DNA from: Fallopia convolvulus
Taxonomy: Eukaryota > Streptophyta > Magnoliopsida > Caryophyllales > Polygonaceae
NCBI GenBank assembly: GCA_964016875.1
Contig: OZ024726.1
Span: 29,625,503-29,689,502 of the forward strand
DNA: 64,000 bases
Direction: 5' to 3'
Shown: piece after piece, positions 10,810 to 20,880 of the stretch
Layout of the letters: the number at the start of each line of letters is the position of its first letter
Numbering within the stretch: the stretch's first letter is position 1
Notes under the pieces: model-generated
The model's input: only the letters and a program-made list of their open reading frames with translations
Told to the model about the DNA's origin: nothing
The model's database searches: none
Made by a program: the position numbers and the translations under genes

Positions 10810-12103
10810 TGATATGCTCTCTGTAGCATAGGTTAACTCTTGTATTTTAGGTATGATTTGAGTGTGTTTAGGTTAGTTTTGAGCGTAATTGTAACATGAA
10901 GAACGAAGACACGATTTGAAAAATTGCAAGAGTTTTGAAGACAAGTGTTGATTTGGAGTTATTTTGACTCTATTTTCTTGTGACGCATCTTTCGGGAGCT
11001 ACGGTGATCGGATGAAGTTGAATTTCGTATCATTGGAAAGCTAACTCGAAGAGCTACAATTCATGTTTTTACAGTGAGTTCAAATTCCAATTTTAAGTGG
11101 GACAAAACCACCTCCAAAGTTGACACCAGAAAGTTGAAAGAAGGATCCACGCCCGCGGGTGGAAACCGCGCTCGTGGTTGTCCGAGATCCGCGGCCGAGG
11201 AGGTCTACTTGATCCGCGATCGTGGTTTCAATCCGCACTCGCGGAACGTGGTTTTTCAGCGCCGACTTCGTCTCGGCTATTCTATCTTTTTATATTATTT
11301 TTATCTTTTAGGTTTCCGACTATTTAAATTTAGTTTCGTATTTTTAGTTCGACATTCTAGCACACTTTCGGAGATTATTCCAGTTTTTAGTTTTATTATG
11401 GAGAACTAATTTCCTTTGGAGTTTGTTTGATCAAGGAAACCTTTTTATGTATTTCGTGAGATTCTGGTAACTTTTCTATCCCTTGGTTAATATCAAAACA
11501 CTTGTTTTTATTTATATGATTATCAATTGATTTCTCTTGGTGCAAAACTTGTTGAATTTGATTGATATTCTACTGTTTGGATTAGTTTGATTGTTGTCTG
11601 TGCAATCTTATTTATCCTTGAAACAACTCTTTTCTAGGACCGTGGACTAGAATTGAGAAAGAGTGTTTGATTGTTATTTTATGCATGAGACTCGTAGCTT
11701 GATTGCATGAATTAATATCCTTCTATCCTTAATATTTTGCATGATTTGAATTAAGAGTTCTTGTTCATATCATAATTTCGCTTGGACCGTGGACAAGCGG
11801 AAATCTTTTATAAGGATTGGAATTAACCTAGGAATTAATAGAAAAGTGGATGAATTAATGATCGGATGATTAAAAAGGTGGAATTGGTTGAATAAACTCT
11901 GTTTTCCTTCCATTGATTTAATCCCAAATATTATTTGCTTGTTTCTTTGTTTGCTTAAACTTCCAAAAACCCCTGTCTTGTTTCCTGCTGATTATTCAGA
12001 ATCCCGATTCTCTTGGGTTCGACCCCTTCCTTGCTTACTATACTAGTTAGTAGAATATGGTTATATATTTTTTATCTTGGCAACAACGACTTTAGCCGAG
12101 TCA
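10810..12103 (+). repeat. element C LTR copy 1
   Basis: Starts TGATATGCTC and ends GAGTCA just before the primer site. It carries CCGCGG-type boxes at 11153, 11172, 11195, 11220 and 11239. The A/T-rich second half is close to copy 2. Confidence 0.9.
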
Positions 12104-12108
12104 AATTT

Positions 12109-12154
12109 TGGCGCCGTTGTCGGGGATCGAACCCGGGTCACCCGCGTGACAGGC
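12109..12154 (+). other. extended primer binding site complementary to the tRNA-Asp 3' half
   Basis: Begins TGGCGCCGTTGTCGGGGA and continues to 12154. Read in reverse complement it gives the acceptor strand with CCA, the T arm (CCGGG, TTCGATC, CCCGA), the variable region, one side of the anticodon stem and the loop CTGTCAC with anticodon GTC. By memory of plant tRNA-Asp this is 45 of 46 matches. A normal site is 18 nt. Confidence 0.85.
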
Positions 12155-12189
12155 CAAACCCGAGTCTTGAGATAATAGGTTGACGTCGA

Positions 12190-12240
12190 GCCATCGACGT
12201 TAAACAGAGGCGCTGCTTGGTAGGCAACCCGAGATAAGTT
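12190..12240 (+). other. conserved post-pol RNA element, element C copy
   Basis: Contains CGACGTTAAA followed by the hairpin region GCTTGGTAGGCAACCCGAG and ATAAG. The same block follows the pol stop in D (38292-38346) and E (29245-29285). Here it stands about 35 bp after the primer site, which marks the downstream end of the gag-pol deletion. Confidence 0.7.
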
Positions 12241-12483
12241 TTTCTTTTCTTTTATTTTTGTCTTTTTAGTTTTAGTTTAGTTTCGTTTTGTTTCGGTCAG
12301 GCTTACTTGCAGGTACAATTTTTCCATCTCGTAGAAAGCGCAGCCCGATGCCGCGGCTGGACCTGCGCCCGTCGTCCTGACCCGCGCTCGCGGTTCGGCC
12401 CTGACGGAACGTAGTTTCTGTTTTTTCGGAAAATCAAAAAAAAAATAAAAAATTAAAAAAATATAAATATAAATATAAAAGGC

Positions 12484-12532
12484 TTTCAGGTGAAGCCCCT
12501 GAAATAAAAGGTGTTCGGATGAAACCCCCGAA
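12484..12532 (+). other. paired hairpins, element C internal region
   Basis: Hairpin 1: TTTCAGG, loop TGAAGCC, CCTGAAA (12484-12504). Hairpin 2: TTCGG, loop ATGAAACCC, CCGAA (12514-12532). They share layout and a TGAA loop start but differ in stem sequence. The second internal copy (15304-15353) keeps both, with the second stem extended to seven perfect pairs. Confidence 0.6.
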
Positions 12533-12946
12533 ATAAATCAGGAAAAATAAGAGAGAGAAAAAAAGAGTGTTCTTCCATATTCTACCATAACCCACAAATC
12601 CATTTATCTATATCTTTCCATGTCTAGTTCCTTGGATTTGTTAGTTACTATTATCAGGTTCCATCCCATTGTGGTGAGTACGCGTCTACACCATCTTTGC
12701 GACATTGTTCAAGTATGGGGGTGTTATCGTCGTCAGAGTTTTTATTATTTTGAGGATTCCAGTTCATTCTCATTGGAGACGTCCTATGGTGTGGATCTGG
12801 TTGCTGAGTTGTGAAGACGACGTTCGTGGTTTGTGCCTAGACAGATCCGTTTGTTCCTGAGTTTGGTGCTTATAATTGCGGGAGTTCATCTCTTCTTTCG
12901 TATGTGAGTCTTCTGATTTTCCTCTTCTATGCTTAATTCCTTTTTC

Positions 12947-12985
12947 TTTACTTCATTGAGGACAATGAAGGATTTAAGTATGGGG
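12947..12985 (+). other. internal polypurine-tract-like module, element C
   Basis: Reads GAGGACAATGAAGGA followed by TTTAAGTATGGGG. It closely matches the true polypurine tract before the next LTR (13588-13629: GAGGACGAGCAAGG, then TTTAAGTATGGGGG). A possible second plus-strand start site. Confidence 0.55.
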
Positions 12986-13158
12986 AAGGAAGTACTCACT
13001 ACGCTTATCTTAGATAGTTGCTTTTCAGTTTATTTTTCGTTATTTTTATGAGATTTTTGTTCCATGTTTTGTATAGAGAAATTTTTGAAAAAATAAAATA
13101 AAATAAATAAATAGAAAAAAGCCATAAAAATATAAAAAAGGCATGTGAAATCCTGGGA

Positions 13159-13317
13159 TGAGTTGAAAACCCGAAAGGGCGGCTCAGGTAATAGCAGGTA
13201 ACCCGGACCAGCATTAGGCTAGGGTATTATGAGGTTTATGAGAGATGTGAGTATTTGTGAGCACACCTAAAGAAAAATAAAAAGAGTGATTAGGTGAAAA
13301 CCCGAAAGGGCGCCTAA
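13159..13317 (+). other. twin GAAA-tetraloop hairpins, element C
   Basis: Hairpin 1 (13159-13186): outer stem TGAG/CTCA around CCCGAAAGGG. Hairpin 2 (13290-13317): outer stem TTAGGT/GCCTAA around the same CCCGAAAGGG. Inner stem and GNRA loop are identical while the outer stems differ and still pair. Element D has both at 40647 and 40780 with the same separation (131 versus 132 bp between cores). Confidence 0.65.
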
Positions 13318-13587
13318 GTAGAATGAGTGGTAAAATCAGAGTGTTTAGGATCATATTCTACTTTGGGTTCTGGGGATTACATTTTAGATGTCGGGTAGAT
13401 CCTAGGTTGCTCTACACTTTTTAGAGCTTGAGTGTTATATTATGTATTCTGTGAGGTGTGTGCTTGAGTTATCATGTTATTGCTCATTATTTCTCTATTT
13501 TGGGTTCGGGTTGGTGAGGTATGTGATTTTTGTCTTCCCTTGTACTATGTTGTAAACCTTGATAGGATTGATTGTTAGATTTATTTT

Positions 13588-13629
13588 GAGCTTACTCGAG
13601 GACGAGCAAGGTTTAAGTATGGGGGAATT
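13588..13629 (+). other. polypurine tract before element C LTR copy 2
   Basis: CTCGAGGACGAGCAAGG and TTTAAGTATGGGGGAATT directly precede the LTR start TGATATG at 13630. This is the expected place for the plus-strand primer. Confidence 0.7.
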
Positions 13630-14923
13630 TGATATGCTCTCTTTAGTATAGGTTAACTCTTGTATTTTAGGTATGATTTGAGTGTCTTTAGGTTAGTTTT
13701 GAGCGTAATTGTAATATGAATACCGAAGACACGATATGAAGAATTGCAAGAGTTTTGAAGACAAGTGTTGATTTGGAGTTATTTTGACGCCATTTTCTTG
13801 TGACGCATCATTCGGGAGCTACGGTGATCGGATGAAGCTGAATTTGGTATCATTGGAAAGCTAAATCGAAGAGCGACAATTCATGTTTGTACGGCGAGTT
13901 CAAATTCCAACTCCAAGTGGGTCAAAACCACCTCCAAATTTGATACCAGAAAGCTGAAAGAAGGATCCGCGCCCGCGGGTGGAAATCGCGCTCGCGGTTG
14001 TCCGAGGATCCGCGGCTGAGGAGGTCTACTTGATCTGCGCTCGCGGTTTCAATCCGCGCTCACGGAACTTGGTTTTTCAGCGCCGACTTCGTCTCGGCTA
14101 TTCTATCTTTTTATATTATTTATATCTTTTAGGTTTCCGACTATTAAAGTTTAGTTTCGTATTTTTAGTTCGACATTCTAGCACACTTTCAGAGATTATT
14201 CCAGTTTTTAGTTTTATTATGGAGAACTAATTTCTTTTGGAGTTTGTTTGATCAAGGAAACCTTTTTATGTATTTCGTGAGATTCTGGTAACTTTTCTGT
14301 CCCTTGGTTATTGTCAAAACTCTTGTTTTTATTTATATGATTATCAATTGATTTCTCTTGGTGAGCAACTTGTTGAATTTGATTGATATTCTACTGTTTG
14401 GATTAGTTTGATTGTTGTCTGTGCAATCTTATTTATCCTTGAAACAACTCTTTTCTAGGACCGTGGACTAGAATTGAGAAAGAGTGTTTGATTGTTATTT
14501 TATGCATGAGACTCGTAGCTTGATTGCATGAATTAATATCCTTCTATCCTTAATATTTTGCATGATTTGAATTAAGCGTTCTTGTTCATATCATAATTTC
14601 GCTTGGACCGTGGACAAGCGGAAATCTTTTATAAGGATTGGAATTAACCTGGGAATTAATAGAAAAGTGGATGAATCAATGATCGGATGATTAAAAAGGT
14701 GGAATTGGTTGAATAAACTCTGCTTTCCTTCCATTGATTTAATCCCAAATATTATTTGCTTGTTTCTTTGTTTGCTTAAACTCCAAAAACCCCGGTCTTG
14801 TTTCCTGCTGATTATTCAGAATCCCGATTCTCTTGGGTTCGACCCCTTACTTGCTTACTATACTAGTTAGTAGAATATGGTTATATATTTTTTATCTTGG
14901 CAACAACGACTTTAGCCGAGTCA
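13630..14923 (+). repeat. element C LTR copy 2
   Basis: Same ends and same 1294-bp length as copy 1, with scattered substitutions. Boxes in the LTR are better preserved here, with cores (CCGCGG, TCGCGG) 19 bp apart. It is shared by the two tandem units. Confidence 0.9.
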
Positions 14924-14928
14924 AATTT

Positions 14929-14974
14929 TGGCGCCGTTGTCGGGGATCGAACCAGGGTCACCCGCGTGACAGGC
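14929..14974 (+). other. second extended tRNA-Asp primer binding site
   Basis: Same 46-nt sequence as at 12109 with one further change (ACCAGGG for ACCCGGG). Its presence in both tandem units shows that the extension existed before the duplication. Confidence 0.8.
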
Positions 14975-15303
14975 CGAACCCGAGTCTTGAGATAATGGGT
15001 TGACGTTGAGCCATCGACGTTAAATAGAGGCGTTGCTTGGTAGGCAACCCGAGATAAGTTTTTCTTTTATTTTATTTTTGTCTTTTTAATTTTAGTTTAG
15101 TTTCGTATTGTTTCGGTCAGACTAACTTGCAGGTACAATTTTTCCATCTCGAAGAAAGCGCAGCCCGAGGTCGCGGTTGGACCTGCGCCCGTCGTCCTGA
15201 CCCGCGCTCGCGGTTCGTCCTTGACGGAACGTAGATTCTGTTTTTCATAAAATCAAAAAAAAAGTAAAAAATTAAAAAAAATATAAATATAAATATAAAA
15301 GGC

Positions 15304-15353
15304 TTTCAGGTGAAGTCCCTGAAATAAAAGGTTTTCGGGTGAAACCCCCGAAA
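15304..15353 (+). other. paired hairpins, second element C copy
   Basis: Hairpin 1: TTTCAGG, loop TGAAGTC, CCTGAAA. Hairpin 2: TTTCGGG, loop TGAAACC, CCCGAAA. Both have seven-pair stems and seven-base loops; the fifth pair is A-T in one and G-C in the other, a compensated difference. Confidence 0.65.
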
Positions 15354-15791
15354 TAAATCAGGAAAAATAAGAGAGAGAAAAAAAGAGTGTTCTTCCATAT
15401 TCTACCATCACCCACCAATCCATTTGTCTATATCTTTCCATGTCTAGTTCCTTGGATTTTTTAGTTACTATTATCAGGTTCCATCCCATTGTGGTGAGTA
15501 CGCGTCTACACCATCTTTGCGACATTGTTTAAGTATGGGGGTGCTATCGTCGTCAGAGTTTTTATTAATTTTTAGGAGTTCAATTCATTCACATTGTAGA
15601 CGTCCTATGGTGTGGATCTGGTTGCTGAGTTGTGAAGACGTCGTTCGTGGTTTGTGCCTAGACAGATCCGTTTGTTCCTGAGTTTGGTGCTTATAATTCC
15701 GGGAGTTCTCTCTTCTTTCGTATGTTAGTCTTCTGATTTTCCTCTTCTATGCTTAATTCCTTTTTCTTTACTTCATTGAGGACAATGAAGG

Positions 15792-16455
15792 ATTATTCCA
15801 GTTTTTAGTTTTATTATGGAGAACTAATTTTTTTTGGAGTTTGTTTGATCAAGGAAACCTTTTTATGTATTTCGTGAGATTCTGGTAACTTTTCTATCCC
15901 TTGGTTAATATCAAAACTCTTGTTTTTATTTATATGATTATCAATTGATTTCTCTTGGTGCGCAACTTGTTGAATTTGATTGATATTCTACTGTTTGGAT
16001 TAGTTTGATTGTTGTATGTGCAATCTTATTTATCCATGAAACAACTCTTTTCTAGGACCGTGGACTAGAATTGAGAAAGAGTGTTTGATTGTTATTTTAT
16101 GCATGAAACTCGTAGCTTAATTGCATGAATTAATATCCTTCTATCCTTAATATTTTGCATGATTTGAATTAAGCGTTCTTGTTCATATCATAGAAAAGTG
16201 GATGAATCAATGATCGGATGATTAAAAAGGTGGAATTGGTTGAATAAAATCTGCTTTCCTTCCATTGATTGAATCCCAAATATTATTTGCTTGTTTTTTT
16301 GTTTGCTTAAACTTCCAAAAAACCCTGTCTTGTTTCCTGCTGATTATTCAGAATCCCGATTCTTTTGGGTTCGACCCCTTGCTTTCTTACTATACTAGTT
16401 AGTAGAATAGGGTTATTTATTTTTGATCTTGGCAACAACGACTTTAGCCAAGTCA
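15792..16455 (+). repeat. element C LTR copy 3, truncated
   Basis: Joins the internal region at GAAGGATTATTCC, so about the first 563 bp of the LTR are missing. A second deletion of about 65 bp lies at 16193 (TCATAGAAAAG). It ends AAGTCA at 16455, followed by the GAGGG target duplication. Confidence 0.8.
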
Positions 16456-17542
16456 GAGGGCCCGGAGAAGATCCTCTAGGCATGAAAAACGAGGTCCAGG
16501 TCACGAAAGGCCAATACCTGGAAAAGAAGAAGTTTTGAGACGTCAAAAAAACTAAAAAAGAAAGGAAGCACGGGGTGGTAATGTAGAGGACGCATGACCC
16601 TAGGTCTACTTTGATAGATGGGACAGCCTAAGAGGAATGTGAAGCGCCAAAACAGAGAGGCAGATTGGAAGACAGCGGTTGGATGATCGAGCGTCCCATC
16701 ACCCAAGCGGTGAGACGTTTGGTTTTCCAAGGAACATTTGAAATTCGAAAAAAGAGGAGCGGCGATGAACTCAACCGTTGGCTGACACACCGAAGGGCTC
16801 GAGAACATCGTCGGGCTACCAACGCCACCCCCTCTCCCACCGTTTTGCCGCCGTGGCACCGGCGTGAAACACCGGAAGACTACCGCCTCCGTCTAGAGCA
16901 CGAAGCGATAAAAGAAAAAACACGCCAAAAACACATGCAAAGGGAGAATCGGCCACTTACTTCTCAGAAATTGGCGTGAGAAAAACAGTTGCGCGCATGA
17001 AAACTGTTGAAGATGCTTCGCCTGCTTGCCGGAGATCGAGAAAATGAAAGAGAAAGAGAAAGGGTGTGTTCGGGGAGGAGAATGAGGAAGATGAGGAATG
17101 AGGAGAGAAGAGGGACGTGAAAAGGCGCTTTATAGAGCGCGAACTTGGGCCTCTCCTAGTTCTAAAGAGCTTAATGGGCCTAATCCCTTTCAGAGGCCCA
17201 TTAATGAAATAAGGGAGAACAGGCCCAGAGCTCGTCAAGTCCGTAACCAAAGAAAAAAAACACAAGTGTTCAGCCTCGCTGAGTAAGCTCCTCAAAAACT
17301 GAGACTTCGCACCCTGGGCACGGGGGACCAAATGTCACGCATATATGACCTGCGGTCCTCGGGGCGAGACCCCTAGGCCATGGGGTTGTGATGGTGTGCA
17401 AAGTACCGGAATATAAACAGTGGGACCAGAGTACGAGGAATAGCGGGACTCGACGGGATTCCCGAGGTTAAACTCGAGGGCCTTTGCCATACCCATCTAA
17501 AAAAGGCAAATCCCTGCCCAGCAAGGTCTCAAAATCATGATC

Positions 17543-17560
17543 ACGAGGTCTAGACCTCGT
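17543..17560. repeat. 18-bp perfect palindrome in the element B LTR
   Basis: ACGAGGTCTAGACCTCGT is its own reverse complement. Shorter copies of GAGGTC or AGACCTC are scattered in the same LTR. A dimer-binding site is possible. Confidence 0.8.
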
Positions 17561-17777
17561 CAAAATCATAAAATAGGGTGGTTAGGTGGACTCTCCCCAA
17601 CTCATGGCGAGACCTAAAACCTCATTGTTCAAAAACTGATCGACATTCCCACCCCATTTAACCACTCAGAGGCCACCATATTCTCAACCAATGATCAACT
17701 GCCTCACTCCTGACCAATCAAAGAGCTTGATCTACGGCGTCCCACATCGAGCAAATGTCAAAACCATGTTCCTCAAA

Positions 17778-17793
17778 CCTCTATAAATAGAGG
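17778..17793 (+). promoter_or_regulatory. TATA box inside an inverted repeat, element B LTR
   Basis: CCTCTATAAATAGAGG places a strong TATA box at the centre of a seven-pair inverted repeat. A transcription start would be expected near 17810-17820. Confidence 0.55.
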
Positions 17794-18304
17794 AGAATCT
17801 CGAAGGTAGAAGGGAGTCGAAAAACATCTTGAACTCAAGAACTATCTTGTTCGTTGAAGATCGACGTGTTGAATCATCGTCAAAGACCGCGCTACAGCCA
17901 AGTGAAGGTCCACAAAAAGACTTCAAGTCGCCCAAAGAGACCTCGTCTCAATCAAGATCTCGCTACGTCACTTCGCAGACCATCATCCCCGCATGCACAA
18001 TCAACTCTTCGACCTCGCCACAGGACATCGGGCTTAGGCTTGCAACCGGAGTAGAGCTCTTTAAAAGTCTGTTAAGTGATAGAATCTCGCAGTAGTTAGG
18101 AGGTCTCGAATCTTGTTAGGCAGAGACCTCAAATGCTCCAAAAAGAGATCTAGGGCATAATCTCACTGTTCATAATCCCGTTGTTTGTAGTCTCGTTGTT
18201 TGTAACCTCATTCTAAAGAGATAAATAAATGCAAGTGTTTTCCTAGTCGATTAAAACTAATCTCGTTCTTGCCTTCTAGCGTTGGTTTATTTCGGGTTTC
18301 ATCA

Positions 18305-19387
18305 CGAAGAAGTCAAGAGTTTAGGCTAAGAAGACATTTCGCAGAAGACAAGACAAAAATGGCAGAAAACAAGACTGAAGTGAAGACCCGCGATTGTGGG
18401 TAGCTGTCCGGCAACCGCGGTTTTAAGAACCGGCAGCCGCGGGTGGCTATCCGGCGCCCGCGGTTTCCTGCGCCGGAGATTATCCGAAGATAGCTTATTT
18501 TTATTATTATATTAGTTTATATCTTTCTTATTTCCGTATTTTGCTTTTAGAGTTAACTATTTAAACCCTTGTTTTGGGAGACTTTATTTTGATCATTCAG
18601 TACTCTCTCTAGTTTTTAGGTTTTGGGATTGTATTCTCTATGGAGAACTAAACTCCTAAATCTTATTCAAGTTGAAGCTTTTAAATTCAACTTTATTGTG
18701 AGATTCTATAATTCAAGTTTATTTCTACAGGTTATTTCAATTCTCTTGTGCCTAATTAATATTGATTGTATTGATTTCTACTTGATTCATCACCTTGTTG
18801 GAATTGATACTTTCTATTGCTAGATCTAGGTTTTCTCGTAGCAAAACCTAATCTTTGTAGCAACTCAATTGATTTAGGACTCGTTGGACTAAAACAATTG
18901 AGAAAGAGATTGGAATGCATGTTGATTGTTTGACTCGTTGGAATTCAATTGCATGTATCCTGCTTATCCTTGTTCTCATTGCTAATATCCCTATGATTTA
19001 TGATCGTTTCATTAGTTGTTTGAATAATAAGTTTGGATGTCTCGTTGCCATGTTATATATCTGATCAGGATAGGAATAACCAAAAGAAATAACTTGTTTG
19101 AATCAATGATCAATAATTTGATGATGAAAGTGGATGCTTGAATAGGATTGTTTTCCTCAATTGATAAAAACTCAACCTTTGCTCTGTTTGATTGCTTGCT
19201 TTGTTTACTTCAATTCCTTAGTTTTAGATTCATAATAAAAAATCCCCCCTTTTGTTACTTTCTGAGTTGATAATAATACTACTTAGAGTTACAAGTGTCC
19301 CTTGGGTACGACCCCGACTTACCGACTACACTAATTGAGTAACTAGGGATTTATTTTTTATTTGGCACGAAGACTTTCAGCCAGTCA
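18305..19387 (+). repeat. 5' LTR of element D, truncated at its start
   Basis: Matches 41205-42289 from CGAAGAAGTCAAGAG to the end CAGCCAGTCA. The missing 99 bp are replaced by the end of element B's LTR. Confidence 0.85.
18388..18463. repeat. LTR box cluster, element D
   Basis: Cores at 18394 (TTGTGG, decayed), 18415 (CCGCGG), 18437 (CCGCGG) and 18458 (CCGCGG); spacings are 21, 22 and 21 bp. The 3' LTR has the same cluster near 41285-41365. Confidence 0.75.
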
Positions 19388-19392
19388 AATTT

Positions 19393-19410
19393 TGGTGCTG
19401 TTGTCGGGGA
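19393..19410 (+). other. degenerate primer binding site of element D
   Basis: TGGTGCTGTTGTCGGGGA differs from the C-type site by two C-to-T changes, both at CpG positions, as expected from cytosine methylation decay. No extension into tRNA-Asp sequence. Confidence 0.75.
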
Positions 19411-19510
19411 CACTTTGTTTTATTCTAAGTTTTTATTGTACCAACTCCGGTGTGGACTCTAGTTTATTGTCCACACTCGTGCTACTGATTCTTCTCTTTT
19501 ACCTTTTGAT

Positions 19511-20880
19511 TCAGATATTGAAAGAACTCTTTCCAGGTTGAGACGTGAAGCTCGGAATCTACTCCGTGAATTGCCATTGAACTTGAATTCTGTTGAACCT
19601 GAGACAATGGGAGATCAGACTTTGAAGCAACTGACTCCCCCAAGCTTTCAACAACAGCGCCTAGCTGTTGAGTTCCCTGCGTTGAATGATTGTGTCAAGT
19701 TTGAGTTGAAGTAAGGGTTGATCCACCTTTTGCCCCAATTCCATGGACTAGGTGGAGAAGATCCCAACAAGCATCTTACTGAATTTGATCAGGTGTGCTC
19801 AAGTATGAAGCCTGCTGATGTAATTGAAGACCAGATCAAGTTGAGGGCATTTCCTTTCTCTTTGAAGGATTCAGCCAATGAGTGGCCCTACTATCTTTCT
19901 CCAAGCTCCATTAATACCTGGACTAAGATGAAAGCATCATTCTTGGAGAAGTACTTTCCAGCCACCAAGCAGAACAGTCTGAAGAAGAGCCTGAGCAATA
20001 TTGAACAACAGGTTGGGGAGAGCTTGTATGATTATCATGAGCGTTTCAAGAGACTGTGTGCTAGTTGTCCATATCATGGGTACTCTAATCAAGATCTAGT
20101 GCTCTATTTCTTTGGTGGACTGTTGGAAGATGAGCGCAAAATGGAGAATGCAGCTTGTGGTGGAAGCCTGATGAACAACACACCAACAGATGCCCTTGAG
20201 TTCTTTTCTGAGCTATCTGAGAACTCAAGACAATTCAACAAGAGAACTGGCGCTAAAGGAGTCAATGTTGTGGACTCATCATCCTTAGTTATAAGATCAG
20301 AGGTGGTGGATTTGAAAGATATGATGAAGAGGTTCATGCTGCAAGGTACCCCTCAATAACTGAAGGCATGTGAAGTTTGTGCTGACACACTTCACCCTAC
20401 TGATACCTGCCCACAACTCCAAGAACCTCAAGCTGAGGTTATTGTTGTAGGAGGCTATGGACCTCCTAAACCTCATTTTGATCCTTATTCTAATACATAT
20501 AACCCAGGCTGGGCAGCTCATCCAAATTTGAGATATGGGAATCAAAATCAGCCTCAATATAATCAACAAGGAGGAAATCAACAATTCAGGCAACCTTATG
20601 CTCCTAAACCTCCAGTTCAAAATCAAAACACTCCATTTAATGATGAAGAGATGTTTGCAAAGCTTGCTAACACAATAGACCAGTTGGGACAAAACACACA
20701 AACGAGTATCTAGAGGACTCAAGCTAGTATCAAGAATATAGAGACTTAAATCAGTCAACTGGCTACTGCAGTAAGCAAATTGGAGGCCAGAGATTCAGGG
20801 AAATTACCACCTCAGCCCACAAATTCAAGGGAGAATGTAAGTGCTATCACACTCAAGAGCGGAAAAGAAATATCATGGAA
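19511..20880 (+). pseudogene. gag of element D
   Basis: The frame starts near SDIERTLSRLRREARN and includes the gag core (GLIHLLPQFHGLGGEDPNKH, FLEKYFPATKQNSLKKSL). An intact CCHC knuckle, CEVCADTLHPTDTC, follows near 20370. Stops: TAA at 19711, TAA at 20357, TAG at 20711 and TAA at 20747. It leads into the LKSGKE motif, where the MITE interrupts at 20883. Gag would form the virus-like particle. Confidence 0.75.

Larger units (their letters stand above)
10805..16460 (+). mobile_element. element C: coding-free Athila-type derivative with three LTRs, including TSDs
   Basis: The element occupies 10810-16455 and is flanked by GAGGG at 10805-10809 and 16456-16460. Order: LTR, internal, LTR, truncated internal, truncated LTR. 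Two LTRs have identical length, 1294 bp. Each internal region starts with a primer site and passes at once into sequence that follows pol in element D, so gag and pol are missing as a block. This is a non-autonomous (LARD-like) element that probably relies on a relative's enzymes. The LTR-sharing tandem form suggests unequal recombination or tandem reverse transcription. Confidence 0.85.
8364..17000 (-). pseudogene. antisense multi-exon gene of element B, PF04195-like
   Basis: On the minus strand a short exon starts at ATG 17000 (MRATVFLTPISEK), followed by a GTAAGT donor near 16960; a TTTTCCAG acceptor lies near 16518. After element C is subtracted, the frame continues at 10829 with an acidic segment, then a region (10470-9841) resembling the plant 'putative gypsy type transposon' domain PF04195 (SLARHIVDFLCLMHIYPAQL). 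A Lys-rich stretch (9638-9320), a coiled coil (9125-8712) and an acidic tail ending at 8364 follow. A clean 77-nt phase-0 intron is at 9202-9126. Breaks: TAG at 10054, poly-C frameshift near 9300, two stops at 8670-8700, insertion of C. Function unknown; antisense genes in this place are known in Tat elements. Confidence 0.65.
5418..18304 (+). mobile_element. element B: Tat-lineage Ty3/gypsy element, 5' part missing
   Basis: What remains, in order: end of RNase H plus archaeal-type second RNase H, integrase, a long 3' region with 54-bp and 45-bp tandem arrays, an antisense gene, a polypurine tract and a 3' LTR (17333-18304). Dual RNase H, repeat-rich 3' regions and antisense ORFs are known in Tat elements such as Grande and Ogre. 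Element A cuts it on the left, and element C (10810-16455) is inserted inside. All coding parts carry stops or frameshifts. Confidence 0.75.
17333..18304 (+). repeat. 3' LTR of element B
   Basis: Starts TGTCACGCAT after the polypurine tract GGGCACGGGGGACCAAA and ends TTTCATCA, about 972 bp. It carries a TATA box near 17782 and an 18-bp perfect palindrome at 17543-17560. The next base begins the truncated LTR of element D. Confidence 0.7.

Noticed and set aside
12109..12154. A genuine tRNA-Asp gene
   Set aside because: Only the 3' half is present, it sits exactly at the primer-site position next to an LTR end, and it is repeated in the second unit.
16665..16979. 104-residue plus-strand frame in element B
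   Set aside because: It overlaps the first intron region of the antisense gene and has no recognised domain.
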